From Intoshia linei (lineage: Eukaryota > Orthonectida > Rhopaluridae): 23,196 nt of DNA. The translations under genes and the position numbers were made by a program. The stretch covers positions 1 through 23,196 of the forward strand of contig LWCA01000569.1 in NCBI GenBank assembly GCA_001642005.1, in the 5' to 3' direction. Positions 1-10,840 of this stretch are shown one piece after another. Under the pieces are notes generated by a model. The model ran no database searches. It was not told where the DNA came from and was given only the letters and a program-made list of their open reading frames with translations. Numbering within the stretch: the first letter of the stretch is position 1; each line of letters begins with the position of its first letter.

Positions 1-429
1 TTTATAATAAAGTTACAATAAAAACGACATTACTTATGAAACGACCTAATACATGTAATACCACTAAAAATAGTCATAAATCTTATTTTTTAGTATATTC
101 AACAATTTTCCTTCATATTTACCCGTTATTCAAAATTTAATTTAATTAATAATTTTATTCTACTAACGTTCAACTATCTATCAATTATCTTTAATAATCA
201 TTGAAATGGCAAGGTATTGTATCCGTCGCAACGTGGTACATACATAAGATGTTCATTTTTTGACATTAAATTTATTTTAGTTGATATATGAAATTTTACA
301 TTATACTCATTTCCCGCTGAGCAACTTCAAACAAAGTTTTTATATAAAAATTTTTGCATTATACTGATTTCATATCAAATCAAACATTTTTTATATTAAA
401 ATTCTTGCAAAATCTGAAACACTCTAGTG
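1..429. other. AT-rich non-coding flank, nothing recognised
   Basis: No reading frame of useful length, RNA gene or repeat pair was recognised here. The stretch is simply very AT-rich and ends at the target duplication of the hAT MITE that begins at 430. A last exon of the neighbouring minus-strand PSMD4 gene could in principle lie here or further right, but I found no matching peptide. Confidence 0.5.
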
Positions 430-866
430 CAGTGGTTTCCAAAAAAATATATTGTCGACCCCCTAACACTATACAAATATTTTCAGAGAAGATCAATTAG
501 TACAAAATAGTGAATATGTTTATTATATTATTATAACAAAGTTTAAAAAAATGTTATCTATTAATATTAATATTACTGGTTTTATTTTAGTTATAAATCA
601 TACTTTAATATAGTTGACACCCTAGTTACTAGGGCCTACTATACAAATAATTGTAAAGTTATGATTGTTCTTTTTTGTCTTATTGTCTCGCAAGGATTAA
701 TAACATTTAAATTTATTATAATCCAAAATTAATCCGAATTTCAAGAATATATTAATTAAATATCAAATACTCAATCAAATTAATGTTAACAATTCTAATT
801 CAATTTTAAAATTTTTCTTAAATCTGCGACCCCTCCGACTCTGTAAGCCACCATTTGGAAATACTG
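430..866. mobile_element. hAT-type MITE with 8-bp target duplication
   Basis: The terminal inverted repeats read CAGTGGTTTCCAAA on the left and, reverse-complemented, CAGTATTTCCAAAT on the right. They are flanked by CTCTAGTG (22 to 29 in line 421, that is 422-429) and CCCTAGTG (867-874), an 8-bp target duplication with one mismatch. An 8-bp duplication and a CAGTGGTTC-like end are hallmarks of hAT elements. The 437-bp interior has no transposase reading frame, so this is a non-autonomous copy. It carries the GTCGACCCCC / GCGACCCCTCCGAC sub-terminal motifs often seen in such elements. Confidence 0.8.
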
Positions 867-934
867 CCCTAGTGTACTATGTATTATAAAATTATAATTT
901 TATAAATAATTTTTTGTATATTGGTCAAAATTCT

Positions 935-1257
935 TGGGGCTACATCTAGTGATTGTGCTCGGGAAAAATACTGAGACAATATTCCCGGGATGTTTATGAT
1001 TTCCCGAAAAAATTGTTGAACAAATTAAAAAATAATTAATTAATCTAGCAACGGGGAAGCGGAGCTGATATGTAACGATTCATTGCTAATGACGGATTTT
1101 CAAAAATAGAAATAACTAAAAGTGAATATAATAGGATAATATCTATCGCATTAATTGGACTCTACTTGTATTAGATTGAATTTTTCATCATTTCATATTA
1201 CATGAATAATTTTTTGTTACATTTTCCGGGAAATAACAATCACTATCTGCAGCCCTG
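935..1257. mobile_element. MITE with about 35-bp imperfect inverted repeats
   Basis: The left end, TGGGGCTACATCTAGTGATT, is mirrored by the right end, which read on the other strand is CAGGGCTGCAGATAGTGATT. Both continue into a CGGGAAAA-like stretch. The roughly 320-bp body has no coding potential. A convincing target duplication was not found, so the superfamily is open; the CAGGGCTGC end would suit hAT. Confidence 0.6.
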
Positions 1258-2247
1258 CAACCCTCAATGACGAGCCGCCACTGAACATTAATATAATATA
1301 CTGTGAAATAATTAAGAAATGTTCCAACATTACCAATAAAACATTATAGTAAAAATACAAGTACAATAAATTTAAAAAAAATATGCTATACCGTTGAAGT
1401 CTGAGGAGTTGAAATGGTATCAATTTCCATTGAATCGATGCTTTTCTGTGAGTCTAATTATTTGTATAATAATACACGTCGTACTACTGTTATACCAGAG
1501 GTGTTCACGATATTTTATACAAAAAATGTCAAATTTGATTGGTCGCAAGAACCACCATTAAATAAAAAATTGACCAGAAGATAAAAATCTATTTTTAACA
1601 AAAATTAAGAAAAGTCTCTTACTTAACATAAATACATATACAATAAAATTTAAAATAAATAAACTGAAATTAAAACTTTTTGACATGGAGGCCGGAGTAA
1701 CTAAAAAAATCCGCGGGCCAGATGCATAATATACATGGCAGTATGTCAAATTACGATTTAAAATTTCAGTTAATGTTGGTGGTCACTGTTGTAAAATACA
1801 CTTATAATATATTTACATTAATAACCTAGTTTTTCTATTAACTTCCTATTTCGTAATTAATGTTTGCACTTTGATGAAATACCCTATTTATAATAATTAT
1901 GAGCGTTCATTTCATCAAGTCAGAATTTAAATTATGCACAATTAATAACATAAAAATAATTTTTAAAAAAGTGAACTATGTAAAATTTACATTATAAATG
2001 CGTTTGAACAACCCTGATATAAATTATTTATTATATAATGATAATATTCTTAAACGTTGTTAGATTATAGCTCATTAATTCTAAATAACATCTGATATTT
2101 AATTAAATTAGCTACTGTTTTTATTAAGGTATTTTTGTTGTTAAAAAAAATTAACCATGATATGTGGTATTATAATATTATAATGATAATTATATCCAAA
2201 TACAAACATGTATATTGAATATTCAAAACAAACCCTATATAAAATAC
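1258..2247. other. Non-coding region with a possible hAT remnant
   Basis: No gene was recognised. A CAGAGGTGTTCACGA sequence at 1496 resembles a hAT terminus, and the GC-richer patch near 1686-1725 (GGAGGCCGGAGTAACT, CCGCGGGCCAGATGC) resembles the sub-terminal sequence of such elements. A mate was not found with confidence; GTTGGTGGTCACTG near 1777-1790 is a weak candidate. The missing C-terminal exon of PSMD4 would be expected in this stretch, but no matching peptide was seen. Confidence 0.4.
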
Positions 2248-3922
2248 CTTTTAAAGACAACTGTAAGGCATAAATAAGTTGTTGTTCATCTGACATGGAT
2301 TCAATATCTAAGGATTCTGGATTTAATAATACTGATTCTGTATTGCCTGCTTGGTGATCATTTGACGTTGAATTTGTAATGGCATTTAAATCTATAAATC
2401 AGTTAAAATGGAAATTTCAGACAAACCAGAAGTCCCACCAGATTGCACTGTATCGGTTTGGTGATCTTGCATTGACATTTTGAGAGCCTATTGAAAATTT
2501 AAAGAAAATTAATAAAAGTCACATCTGAACTGTGTTCATTGAACACTAATTAAATTTCAGACCAGTTCACCTTAAAATACAAAAATGTGAATAATTTTTA
2601 TGGAGTCAAAGGAAGTACATAAAAATTTTTTATTACTTAAATATTTATGGTACATTGTTGATTATGATAAATAAAAAAAATGCACCCATAATTACATAGT
2701 ACACGTTCATATTATTTTTAATGTAAACCTATTTACAAAGAGATTGATGTTAATGTTCAGCAGATTTGACTGTATCTATAAAAATTACTAAAGCTAATTC
2801 CGGATCAATACTTGGATCTACACCAAATTCAAAGTTGGAAGAAGACATTATAGATGAATCGTTCAACATGGCAGAGTTTTTAATTTGATCAATCAAAACA
2901 GAACCTCTAGAAACATTCACCAAATTTGAACTGAAAATAATCACAATAAAAATAATAATGTAGAGCAGTGGTTGTCAAGATTTTGCGGGACACCATCTAA
3001 CTCTCAAACACTAATTCATTATACTGATACGTAAGATTTAATGATTAGTTAATAATAAATGAATTGTGAGGTAATATTGACTTCAATTACACTACACAAA
3101 CTCTAGTCATCCACCTTGAGAACCACTAATTTTATAAAATGGTATATTATATATACCCAGTTCCAGATTTTCCATTGATAGCATCAATGAAAATTTCAAG
3201 TTTGGATTTGTTTAACTCCTAAATAAAATTTATTGAATTATAAAAATTTTACCTCTTCACCAAAGTTTACAACATCGACATCTACTTTTTCTTTGCGAAA
3301 CTTTTTAGCAAGATCTCTGAGCTATATTTTTAAATAATTTTATATTAATTTTACCTCCTTATTGGTGCATTCTATAGGGCTTGCTACAAAAGCAATAATG
3401 CGCATTTTATGCTTAGTAGATGTTCTATGTTTCAAAACAAGCTATACATAAATATAGTTTATTAAATGTTAACTAACATGTGCCGTCCGCAAAGCTATAT
3501 CAAATTTTTGCTTTTCTTCAGAAATTTTGAGCATATCCAATTGCGAAATTATAATGTTAATATCAGTAGTTAATGTCATTATTACATTTGGTCTAATTTA
3601 TCTATATAAAAAATTAGATTAACATCGACATACTTCATTGTTAATAATCCAATGTTATTTTCCGGGTTTCCGTTCATTTTTGACTGACAAAGCATCATAG
3701 AAGCGTCTATTTGTGCAGCCATTCTAGAAATTATCATCTATTTATGAAATTCATTGTAACCTGTTAGGTGTAAAATCTCCATTTCTTAGATAATCTGAAG
3801 TATCCAAGCTAAAAATGATATATTATTAGGTCCGCCACAAAATAAAAAATTTATAGAACTTCATGAAATAAAATTTATAATATGAATCTAATATACCATA
3901 TAACTGTACTTTCCAATGTCAT
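2248..3922 (-). CDS. PSMD4: 26S proteasome ubiquitin receptor Rpn10/PSMD4 (C-terminal end not found)
   Basis: Rpn10 binds ubiquitin chains and sits between the proteasome base and lid. Ten exons join in phase (minus strand): 3922-3897, 3808-3761, 3723-3634, 3592-3478, 3441-3355, 3321-3253, 3218-3157, 2930-2789, 2487-2427, 2391-2248, giving about 281 codons. The start is the ATG at 3922, opening MTLESTVICLDTSDYLRNGD, which matches the family's N-terminus, including Asp11. The vWA domain covers about residues 1-190 (RNGDF, NPENNIGLLT, KHKMRIIAFV, VDVVNFGEE). FEFGVDP and DPELALALKMSM form the first ubiquitin-interacting motif, split by the 2488-2788 intron. SDEQQLIYALQLSLK is the second. Seven of nine introns are 33-41 or 88 nt. 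Animal homologues carry about 80 more residues. A GT donor follows at 2247, but no downstream exon was found; without splicing the frame would stop at 2141. Confidence 0.93.
2966..3128. mobile_element. Short hAT-type MITE inside a PSMD4 intron
   Basis: The left end is CAGTGGTTGTCAAGATTT and the right end reads CCTTGAGAACCACTA, giving imperfect inverted repeats over about 15 bp. The 163-bp element fills most of the 226-nt intron between exons 7 and 8 of PSMD4. Flanking 8-mers do not match well, so the insertion looks old. It carries no coding sequence. Confidence 0.65.
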
Positions 3923-4475
3923 TATTCAAAATATAAAAAATCGTTACTTGCAAATTCAAAATGAACCTTAGTTTTCTGTATTTCTCAATTTTACTTGGTT
4001 TCATAATAAACAATACTAATACACCTGTAAGAAAAACCTAAAGAACAATATCAATAATGAGCCTACACTCTGACAATAATTATGAACATAATAACACATC
4101 ATACTCAACTTCATTAACACTAAAAAAACAGGATCGTACTCTCATCTCATCGAAATTGTCAACATTATCCAGGTTCACGTGGATGATAGTAGTTTGAATC
4201 CTGATTATAATCATTAAAATTGCATTTTGTCAGAAGCGCACACAAAGAGTTGTTTGTAAACATGGTTTTGATCATATGTTTATAAATTGAATATCTTCCA
4301 AACCTTTGGTGCAATATTATGATAGGTTTTTAAGAGTACATTTTTTCACCGAATTTTTAAAGATTTTTATCATCAACAATATTAATATTACAATTTTGTA
4401 TACCATTTTTTAATGTGAGATAACTTGGTCCTGCCATATTCCTATATATTAATAATTAATACGATTAATCTATAC
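3923..4475. other. Intergenic region upstream of PSMD4
   Basis: This separates the minus-strand PSMD4 start from the transposon cluster. A plus-strand frame of 46 codons starts at an ATG near 4058, but it matches nothing I know and has no supporting context. The PSMD4 promoter must lie here; no specific element was recognised. The unfound 5' exons of the SLC44 gene could also lie in this stretch. Confidence 0.4.
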
Positions 4476-5323
4476 CAGTGTTTCCTAACCTTTTTTACTA
4501 AATTACCCATATGATATGACTTATTATGATATTACCCACGATGTTTTTTTAACTGCACATTGGATGGTCAGGTTTTTAGAATAAGAACCATATCTATTTT
4601 TTAATAAATTACCATTTTTAAAACCCTCAACAACCCCTTTCAAAATTTTTTGTTCACAAATTGGGCCAACCCGTAACAGCCTTGGTAAATAGTAGATGTG
4701 ATTTTATTTGTGAATAGGTCTAATGCAGTGTTTCTCAACCTTTTTTACAGTGCGGAACCCTTATAAAATTTCCAAAAATCGCGGCACCTAAAAGAATGAT
4801 CAAAAATTTTTTTTCGCATGTAGCATATATAAAACAATTTGATTTTTAATTAAAAAATTACACTTCAAATATTGAAAACATAAATTTTTTAATAAAGATA
4901 TCATTTATTATTAGCTTAACTTAATAAGTATTTACACTATGAAATTATGTTTTATATCTAATTTTTTTGTTGATAATAAAAATATCAATTATGTAATTTC
5001 ACTCATTTAAAAAAAACATTAATTAATTAATTAATATATAATTTTTAACTAATTATTTTATTAATGTAATTAAAAAAAATTAAAAATAGCTCTGTGCACC
5101 CCAAAAATATATTATGCACCCTGGTTAAGAACCACTGGTCTAAGATAATATACAAAAATATTACAATTTGTTTACAATAAGACAATTATTGGTTTTACGG
5201 GTCGATTCTTTAAAAAATTGGCAATAGTAACAATGTTTTGATGAATTATGGAGGGGAGATTTTAATGAAATATGTGTGAATTATAGGCTTAGGGGCGATT
5301 CTAAAAAAAGTTAAGAACCCCTC
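4476..5323. mobile_element. hAT-type element, interrupted by a second insertion
   Basis: The left end, CAGTGTTTCCTAACCTTTTT, pairs with a right end that reads GAGGGGTTCTTAACTTTTTT on the opposite strand, about three quarters identical. The flanks are ATCTATAC (4468-4475) and CTCTAGAC (5324-5331), matching at six of eight positions, as an old 8-bp hAT target duplication would. The interior has no reading frame and contains the separate element at 4726-5137. Confidence 0.55.
4726..5137. mobile_element. hAT-type MITE nested in the outer element
   Basis: The ends are CAGTGTTTCTCAACC and, reverse-complemented, CAGTGGTTCTTAACC, followed internally by GTGCGGAACCC and by GTGCACCCC/GCACCCTGG motifs typical of the CAGTGGTTCTCAACC hAT family. 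The flanks are GTCTAATG (4718-4725) and GTCTAAGA (5138-5145), six of eight positions matching. It has no coding capacity. It splits the 4476-5323 element and so is younger. Confidence 0.75.
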
Positions 5324-5566
5324 CTCTAGACCCATAAAGAGATGGGTCGATCTTTATGGCAGTACGCATTGGTACGTTTTTGAACAATTATAAAATTAAA
5401 TTTGCGCTTCTTTACTGAAAGCTCTTCAATGAATCAATCAATGAATCAATTATTTATAAACATGAACCGCGTGGAAATGAATTATTATTCTAATGACATG
5501 TTTGATTCTAATATTATTTTGCGTATCTACATTTAGTGAAAATTTAATCTATATTATATAATTTAG

Positions 5567-8500
5567 TCTGTTCAGGATATCATTACACAAGAAAAATGTG
5601 CAGCTTTCTACATTCCCAGTTCATCAAGTAAATTTAAATACTAGGGTGTCACATTTTTTCAAAAATTTGAGAATTTTTAGGACGAACGGCACGCATCCTG
5701 TGTATTTTGGTGCAAAAATTAATAATCTGGAATATTATATTCCAAAAATGCTTATTTGAGTGGGGTTGGTTATTTTAAATATAACATAAAAATATTAAGT
5801 AAAATTTAAAACTGAACTTTATTTGGAAAAAAATGGCAAATAATTGTATAACCATGGTTCTGGTTTATAATGTTATCTATTAATATTATGTTATTAATTA
5901 TTATCAAAAAAATGAATATGAATGCATCACAGGCAATAGGTAATCGATAAAAAATAATATAATTAATATATTTACATGTATATCAATAATTATTTTATTT
6001 ATTAAATGCACTGTCACATAATGATTTAAGCCATATGGATTTACGGCTTAATTCCTGCCAACATTCTTACATTTCCACGTCATTCTGATAGGTATTTTTA
6101 GGGGTAGCTGCATCCATCCAAAATTTTATATAGCCATATGCGACAAAAATAAGGAATTATAAAGAATACATTACAAAAATAAAGAGAATTGTCCATATAT
6201 CCTGTCCCATCCCTTTGGTTCTGTAGGAAATTGACTTCTGGTCATTAAATTCATAAAATATTGTATAATAAAATTAAATTCAAATTGATATTAGAAAATG
6301 TTTTAATTACATTTTTCTCCAACCCCACTGAATAAGCATTTTTGGAATATAATATTCCAGATTATTAATTTTTTCACCAAAATTAATAAAATGCGTCCCG
6401 TTCGTCTTAGATTCTTAAATACGTGTGACACCCTATTGAATCGAATTCTATTGAATTATTACATCGATAAATATACATCTTTATTATAATTTTTATCATC
6501 TTAATTATATTGTGGTAAAATTTAAGTTGTTAGCAAAATTTACATACCGTATAATATTTAGATATTTTAAATAAAAATATACGTATATACTATACTCGTA
6601 TACGTATGAATACATACCATTACAAGTACATTATGTGATTTAATTATAATATAACTAGGTTGACTGTTATATACTATGTACAAGCAACACCTAGCTCTGC
6701 CGAGGGCACATTTTTATTATACCAAAAAAATAAATTCACGTTGAAAATCTAACTTCAAAATCCTACTATTCACTATTATCAATCCTTTAAAAAAGTGTTC
6801 CCAAATTTGTTTCAGGTGGAACCATCATATCACATTACTTTTTACTTTAAAGTGATTTATTCCATCTTAATTTTTTTAGTTTTTTGTTAACATTTGCGTA
6901 TAGAATTTTAAAAACAATAGTTTATCCTATTTTTTTAATTTTTTAGACAGAATGGGTGTATAATATTAAAAATAAAGTAAAAACAGTCCAATTCTAAAAA
7001 TTCTCATAAATAGCATAAAATATTTCGAAAAAAAATATATGAATACTACAGTGCTTTTTGGCCTTGAAGATATATTTTTTTAAATTTAAATTTATGATAA
7101 TATTTATAATTTTAAATCCGTATGAGAGTGTATATTTTTTCAAATTCTCGAACTCATTTAATTTTCAAAAAAAGAACAATTGGGCTTTTTGGCCAGTAAA
7201 ATGTGAGTTTGAGAGGTTTAACTTTATCTTACATATACCCGAAAAAAACTTTAATAACAATGTGGACTTTATAAAATTCTAAGACTGGTAGTTATTAAAA
7301 TAAACGATAACACACACAGACACACCAAGCATATTATATAAGTAACAATTATAATAATTATAATTATTGATAAAAATTTAGAGGTTCAACGATGCTTGCC
7401 TTATTTTTTGGATAGTGCTACATCGTCACTTAATGTAACGGCATTGAACTTAAAAGATAAGTTGGATAAACCAATTACAACTGCATCGCTGACGGATGGA
7501 GCTTTGTAATTATTAAGTTTAATTTATAATAATTATTTCACATAAAAATTAATCACATTTTTATTTTAGCTTTTTAAACCAATTGATTCAAGGATTAAAT
7601 TATGTTATGAAGGCTGTAGATGACGTTCGATCTGTATGGTGGCTACTACTCGCGTAATAATTTAGTTATATTTTATTGTGATATTGTTATACATGTGCAA
7701 TTTCTTTCTTAGTTTTTTTCTTAGGTGTGTAGTTTTAAATAGAATTAAATATTTATTTATTTTAAGCATAATTTAATAAAAAATTTAAAATAAAACCACC
7801 AAAAAAGTTAAAATAAACCCTTTTATACCCTACCACGAAAAAAGTATTACAACTTGAGTTAAGTATTATATTATGTATTTCGCATGAGTTATTCGTTTAT
7901 TACAGGGTTTTTCAAACTGGTTTCAATGGTTATTCGATTAATTGTACTTTGTACTGTGTTCAAGATTTTAAGATATTATTGTTATTACCCTTTTTTTATG
8001 AAATATTTTAACAGGGATCGAAATTAAAAAATGAAAATATAATTCACACCATTTTCAAAAAGGGCGTCAATTTAATTTATAATATAATATGTCTACTTTA
8101 CACATTAATAATCATTAAAATTAGAATGCTCGTTCTAGCAGCACTGGTTTCTTTTATTTGGATAGTAATAATGAGATGGATTAGTGGTATCATGGTTTGG
8201 GTATCTCTTATTTCTTTTACAATCGTATTTGCTTTTGGTAATATTGATTTAAAATTTAAATTAATTTTACATTTAAAATAGCAACTTATTATTGTTTCAA
8301 TGAGTACGTAATATTATTAAACAAAGTAGCTACCCCAGCATTTTCTGTTGGAACTGATTACAAAGCTTATGCTAACTACAAAGAAACATGGTTAGTTGCA
8401 GGTAAATTTAATACATTACAATGTGCAATTATATTATTACATGTCACCGCTAACGTTAATTTAGCGCCACATTTGATAACTAAAAATTTTTCCGCACCAT

Positions 8501-10615
8501 CCTTCTATTTTTTTTAAAATAGTTTAAAAATGTTTAATATCTACTTTTAATTCTACCAACCGTATCAAAACATTATGAGATTCTTTATACTATAAATAGG
8601 CTAAAAACGTGATCGGAAACGCGAATAAAATGTTGGCCTAAAATGTATTTAATAATTAAAATTATTGTGTCTAGATTGTTTAGTGAAACTCTGCATTTAT
8701 ATATTTAATGTTATTTAAATTTAGGGATAATTTGTGCGATATTTCTAATAATTATGTTGATTTTGGTCATATTTTTGAGAAATAGAATAAAAATTGCTGT
8801 ATCAATTATTAAAGAAACTAGCAGGTTTTATCAAAAACCATTTAATTATATGTGCTTGCACAATAAGCAAACCCATCATTATTGAAAAAATTTTATGTTT
8901 AAAAGATGTGCCGAACTCAACGTACCCGAGACTCCTCTTCGGGCGGACCTTGACGAAATTTTTGTAAAATTGAAGCCTCATTTTACCAAATTCAGAATTA
9001 AATTGTCAATTCAACAGTCTTACTGAGGTGGTTAAGGGCTATATTATAGCAGCTATGTGACACTACAATACCTTCAGTAACTAAATGTAAAATTTCAATA
9101 ATGAAACGGTTTATAAGTAAGGTAATTGGCTGTATTTAATTTAATACTTAGAGCAATTGGATCTATGATGTTTACTTTAATTTTCCCAATATTTCCATTT
9201 ATTTTTGAAATCTTGGCGCTAGGATTTTGGATAGTATCTGCAATGTAAATTTTAATAAAATTATTTCTTATTCAATAAAATGTACATACCTATTATTAGG
9301 TACATTCAAACGATGGGTTCTCCACAATTTACTGAATCTCCTTTACAAGTAACGACTGATGCTTCATTAAAACTAACAGAAACTGTTGGTAGTTTGACTG
9401 CCGCTGTGCCATGTGATCCAACTGGGGTATATTTACTAAAACATTAACATGACACTAAATTGTAATGTCATTTCATGAGTCAATTTATTTTAGTCTTCAA
9501 CGTCAGGAAAACTTTGCAATTTCCTAAAATACGGTGGAGACGAGTAAGATATATTTTTAATTTTACTATAAAATAACGTAGATACATTTACATATTGCAA
9601 ATTTACCAATTGTTTATGTTTTTATGGGTTTTAAATTTTATAATTGCTTTTGGACAAATGACGCTTGCTGGTGCTTTTTCTGGTTATTATTGGGCATTCA
9701 ATAAACCAAAAGATATTCCTACGTTTCCACTTTTGGGGTCTGCATGGCGAGCATTCCGTTACCATATTGGAACAATGGCTTTTGGTGCCCTTATTATTGC
9801 AATTATTCAAATGATTCGTATATTTTTGGAGTATTTGGATCAAAAACTAAAAAGTCTAACAAATCCTGTAGCACGATTTATCATGTGTTGTTTAAAATGT
9901 TGTTTCTGGTGTTTGGAAAAATTTATGAAATTTATCAATAAAAATGCTTATATTATGGTAATCTTTTGAATTTTATTATTACCATTACATTATGTTTAGT
10001 GTGCAATTTACGGGAAAAATTTTTGTGTTTCAGCGAAAAATGCATTCTTTCTAATTATCAGAAATATTTTAAGGTTTATTTTTTATTTTGATTAATTTTA
10101 TTGTTAATAATATCAATTAGAGTGGTTGTGGTGGATAAAGTTACTGATTTTGTTCTCTTTATCAGTAAAATAGTGGTTACAGCCGGAATGACAACATTAG
10201 CTTACTTTTTATTCAATGGACAATTGTTTGATTTAAACTTATTGATTGCGGGCATTTTTCTCAATTACTTTTTCATTCCAGTTATCGTAAGAACTTTTAT
10301 CTATTCATGTCAAAAATTTATAAATTTGTGTAGATTGTCGCTATCGGTACATTCATTGTTGCTTCTTTGTTTTTCAGTGTTTATAGTATGGGTGTTGATA
10401 CCTTATTCCTCTGTTTTCGTATGTTTAATGATTTTTAATTACATTTTAGTTTATTATTCAAATTAAAAGTATATTTTAATAGTTTAATATTTACGTTTAC
10501 GTTTTTAGTTGAAGATTTGGAACGACATGATGGTTCAACCGAAAAGCCTTATTATATGAGTGTTGAACTAATGGATATTGTTGGAAAGAAAAACAAACCA
10601 GAAAAAAAAAAATAA
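5567..10615 (+). CDS. Choline transporter-like protein, SLC44 family (N-terminal exons not found)
   Basis: SLC44 proteins are multi-pass membrane transporters for choline and ethanolamine. Fourteen exons join in phase: 5567-5627, 7382-7505, 7570-7653, 8125-8237, 8282-8401, 8725-8824, 9152-9244, 9300-9426, 9494-9543, 9582-9957, 10000-10073, 10121-10286, 10334-10418, 10509-10615, about 559 codons. They cover the extracellular loop (AAFYIPS, VQRCLPY) and then the membrane helices. Family signatures include WLVAGIICAIF, FLRNRIKIAVSIIKE, FGQMTLAGAFSGYYWAF, DIPTFPLLGS, RYHIGTMAFGALI, CLKCCFWCLEKFMKF, NAYIM, AIYGKNFCVSAKNAFFL, VVVVDKVTDF, GVDTLFLCF, EDLERHDGS and KPYYMS. The protein ends in a lysine-rich tail with stop TAA at 10613-10615. 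It looks closest to the SLC44A2/4/5 group. Family members have about 700 residues, so roughly 150 N-terminal residues, with the first membrane helix, lie upstream unrecognised or are lost. The 1754-nt intron 5628-7381 is packed with repeats. Confidence 0.92.
5644..6433. mobile_element. MITE with about 125-bp inverted repeats, TA-flanked
   Basis: The left arm starts GGGTGTCACATTTTTTC and runs to about 5769. The right arm (about 6309-6433) is its reverse complement with modest divergence; both share GACGAACGG, an AATCTGGAATATTATATTCC palindrome, AAAAATGCTTATT and GTGGGGTTGG. Each end is bordered by TA. The 530-bp centre between the arms has no coding frame. TA flanks would suit a Tc1/mariner-type or related element. 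The copy lies in an SLC44 intron and starts 16 nt after the splice donor. Confidence 0.8.
6434..6678. other. AT-rich spacer inside the SLC44 intron
   Basis: This joins the long-TIR MITE and the interspersed repeat copy. It contains a short TACGTATA/TATACGTA-rich palindromic patch around 6578-6610 and no exon that I could recognise. Confidence 0.4.
6679..7345 (+). repeat. Interspersed repeat family A, copy 1 (in SLC44 intron)
   Basis: The copy opens with TACAAGCAACACCTAGCTCT, GCCGAGGGC and TTTTTATTATACC, and ends with AACGATAACACACACAGACA. Its first 350 bp match copy 2, which starts near 10841, almost base for base with small indels. Its end (7145-7330) matches, in inverted orientation, the copy at 13765-14045. 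A terminus of this kind, with CACACACAGACA followed by an AT-rich tail, recalls some non-LTR retrotransposon 3' ends, but no reverse transcriptase is visible and the class is undetermined. The 74-codon frame at 7058-7282 lies in the repeat and is not a gene. Confidence 0.75.
8885..9010 (-). repeat. Repeat family A fragment (in SLC44 intron)
   Basis: The sequence AACGTACCCGAGACTCCTCT, then TCGGGCGGACCTTGACGAAATTTTT, matches the start of the repeat at 13765 (AACGTACCCGAATCCCCTCT, then a GGGTGACC and CGAAATTTTT block). Both copies lie in the same orientation and both sit within introns. Only about 60-120 bp are recognisable, within the 327-nt intron 8825-9151. Confidence 0.6.
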
Positions 10616-10840
10616 CCAAATTATATATTATAAAAAATTTATTATTAAACCTGAAATTGACGTATATATCTGAAACGAAAAAATGAGATGGTTAATTTTT
10701 ATAAATTTTTTTATAATAACATTAAAATTGCTAGTAAGAGTTAACTGATTTTTCGGCACAAATACATTTCAATTTAATTTTTAATTTTGTGATCCAACTA
10801 ATCAATTTTATCAATAACTGGCTTGACTGATATGTACTTC
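10616..10840. other. SLC44 3' flank
   Basis: A short AT-rich stretch between the SLC44 stop codon and repeat copy 2. It must hold the SLC44 cleavage site unless the transcript ends inside the repeat. A canonical AATAAA was not seen close to the stop. Confidence 0.4.

Noticed and set aside
2750-2944. A stand-alone minus-strand small ORF ending VIFIDTVKSAEH
   Set aside because: Its first part is PSMD4 exon 8; the last residues are read-through of the intron after DPELAL. The true continuation, ALKMSM, starts at 2487.
4058-4198. 46-codon plus-strand ORF as the missing SLC44 N-terminus
   Set aside because: It has no hydrophobic helix and none of the conserved residues near the start of SLC44 proteins.
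7058-7282. 74-codon ORF as a small gene
   Set aside because: It is contained in repeat A, is matched only by that repeat's other copies in part, and has a biased Phe/Asn/Lys composition typical of AT-rich non-coding DNA.
10101-10466. A separate 121-codon membrane protein
   Set aside because: It is SLC44 exon 10121-10286 read through the 47-nt intron and out of frame beyond it.
5567-10615. SLC44 locus as a processed or dead pseudogene
   Set aside because: It is full of introns with valid splice sites and has no frameshift or stop in about 559 codons, so decay is not supported despite the missing 5' exons.
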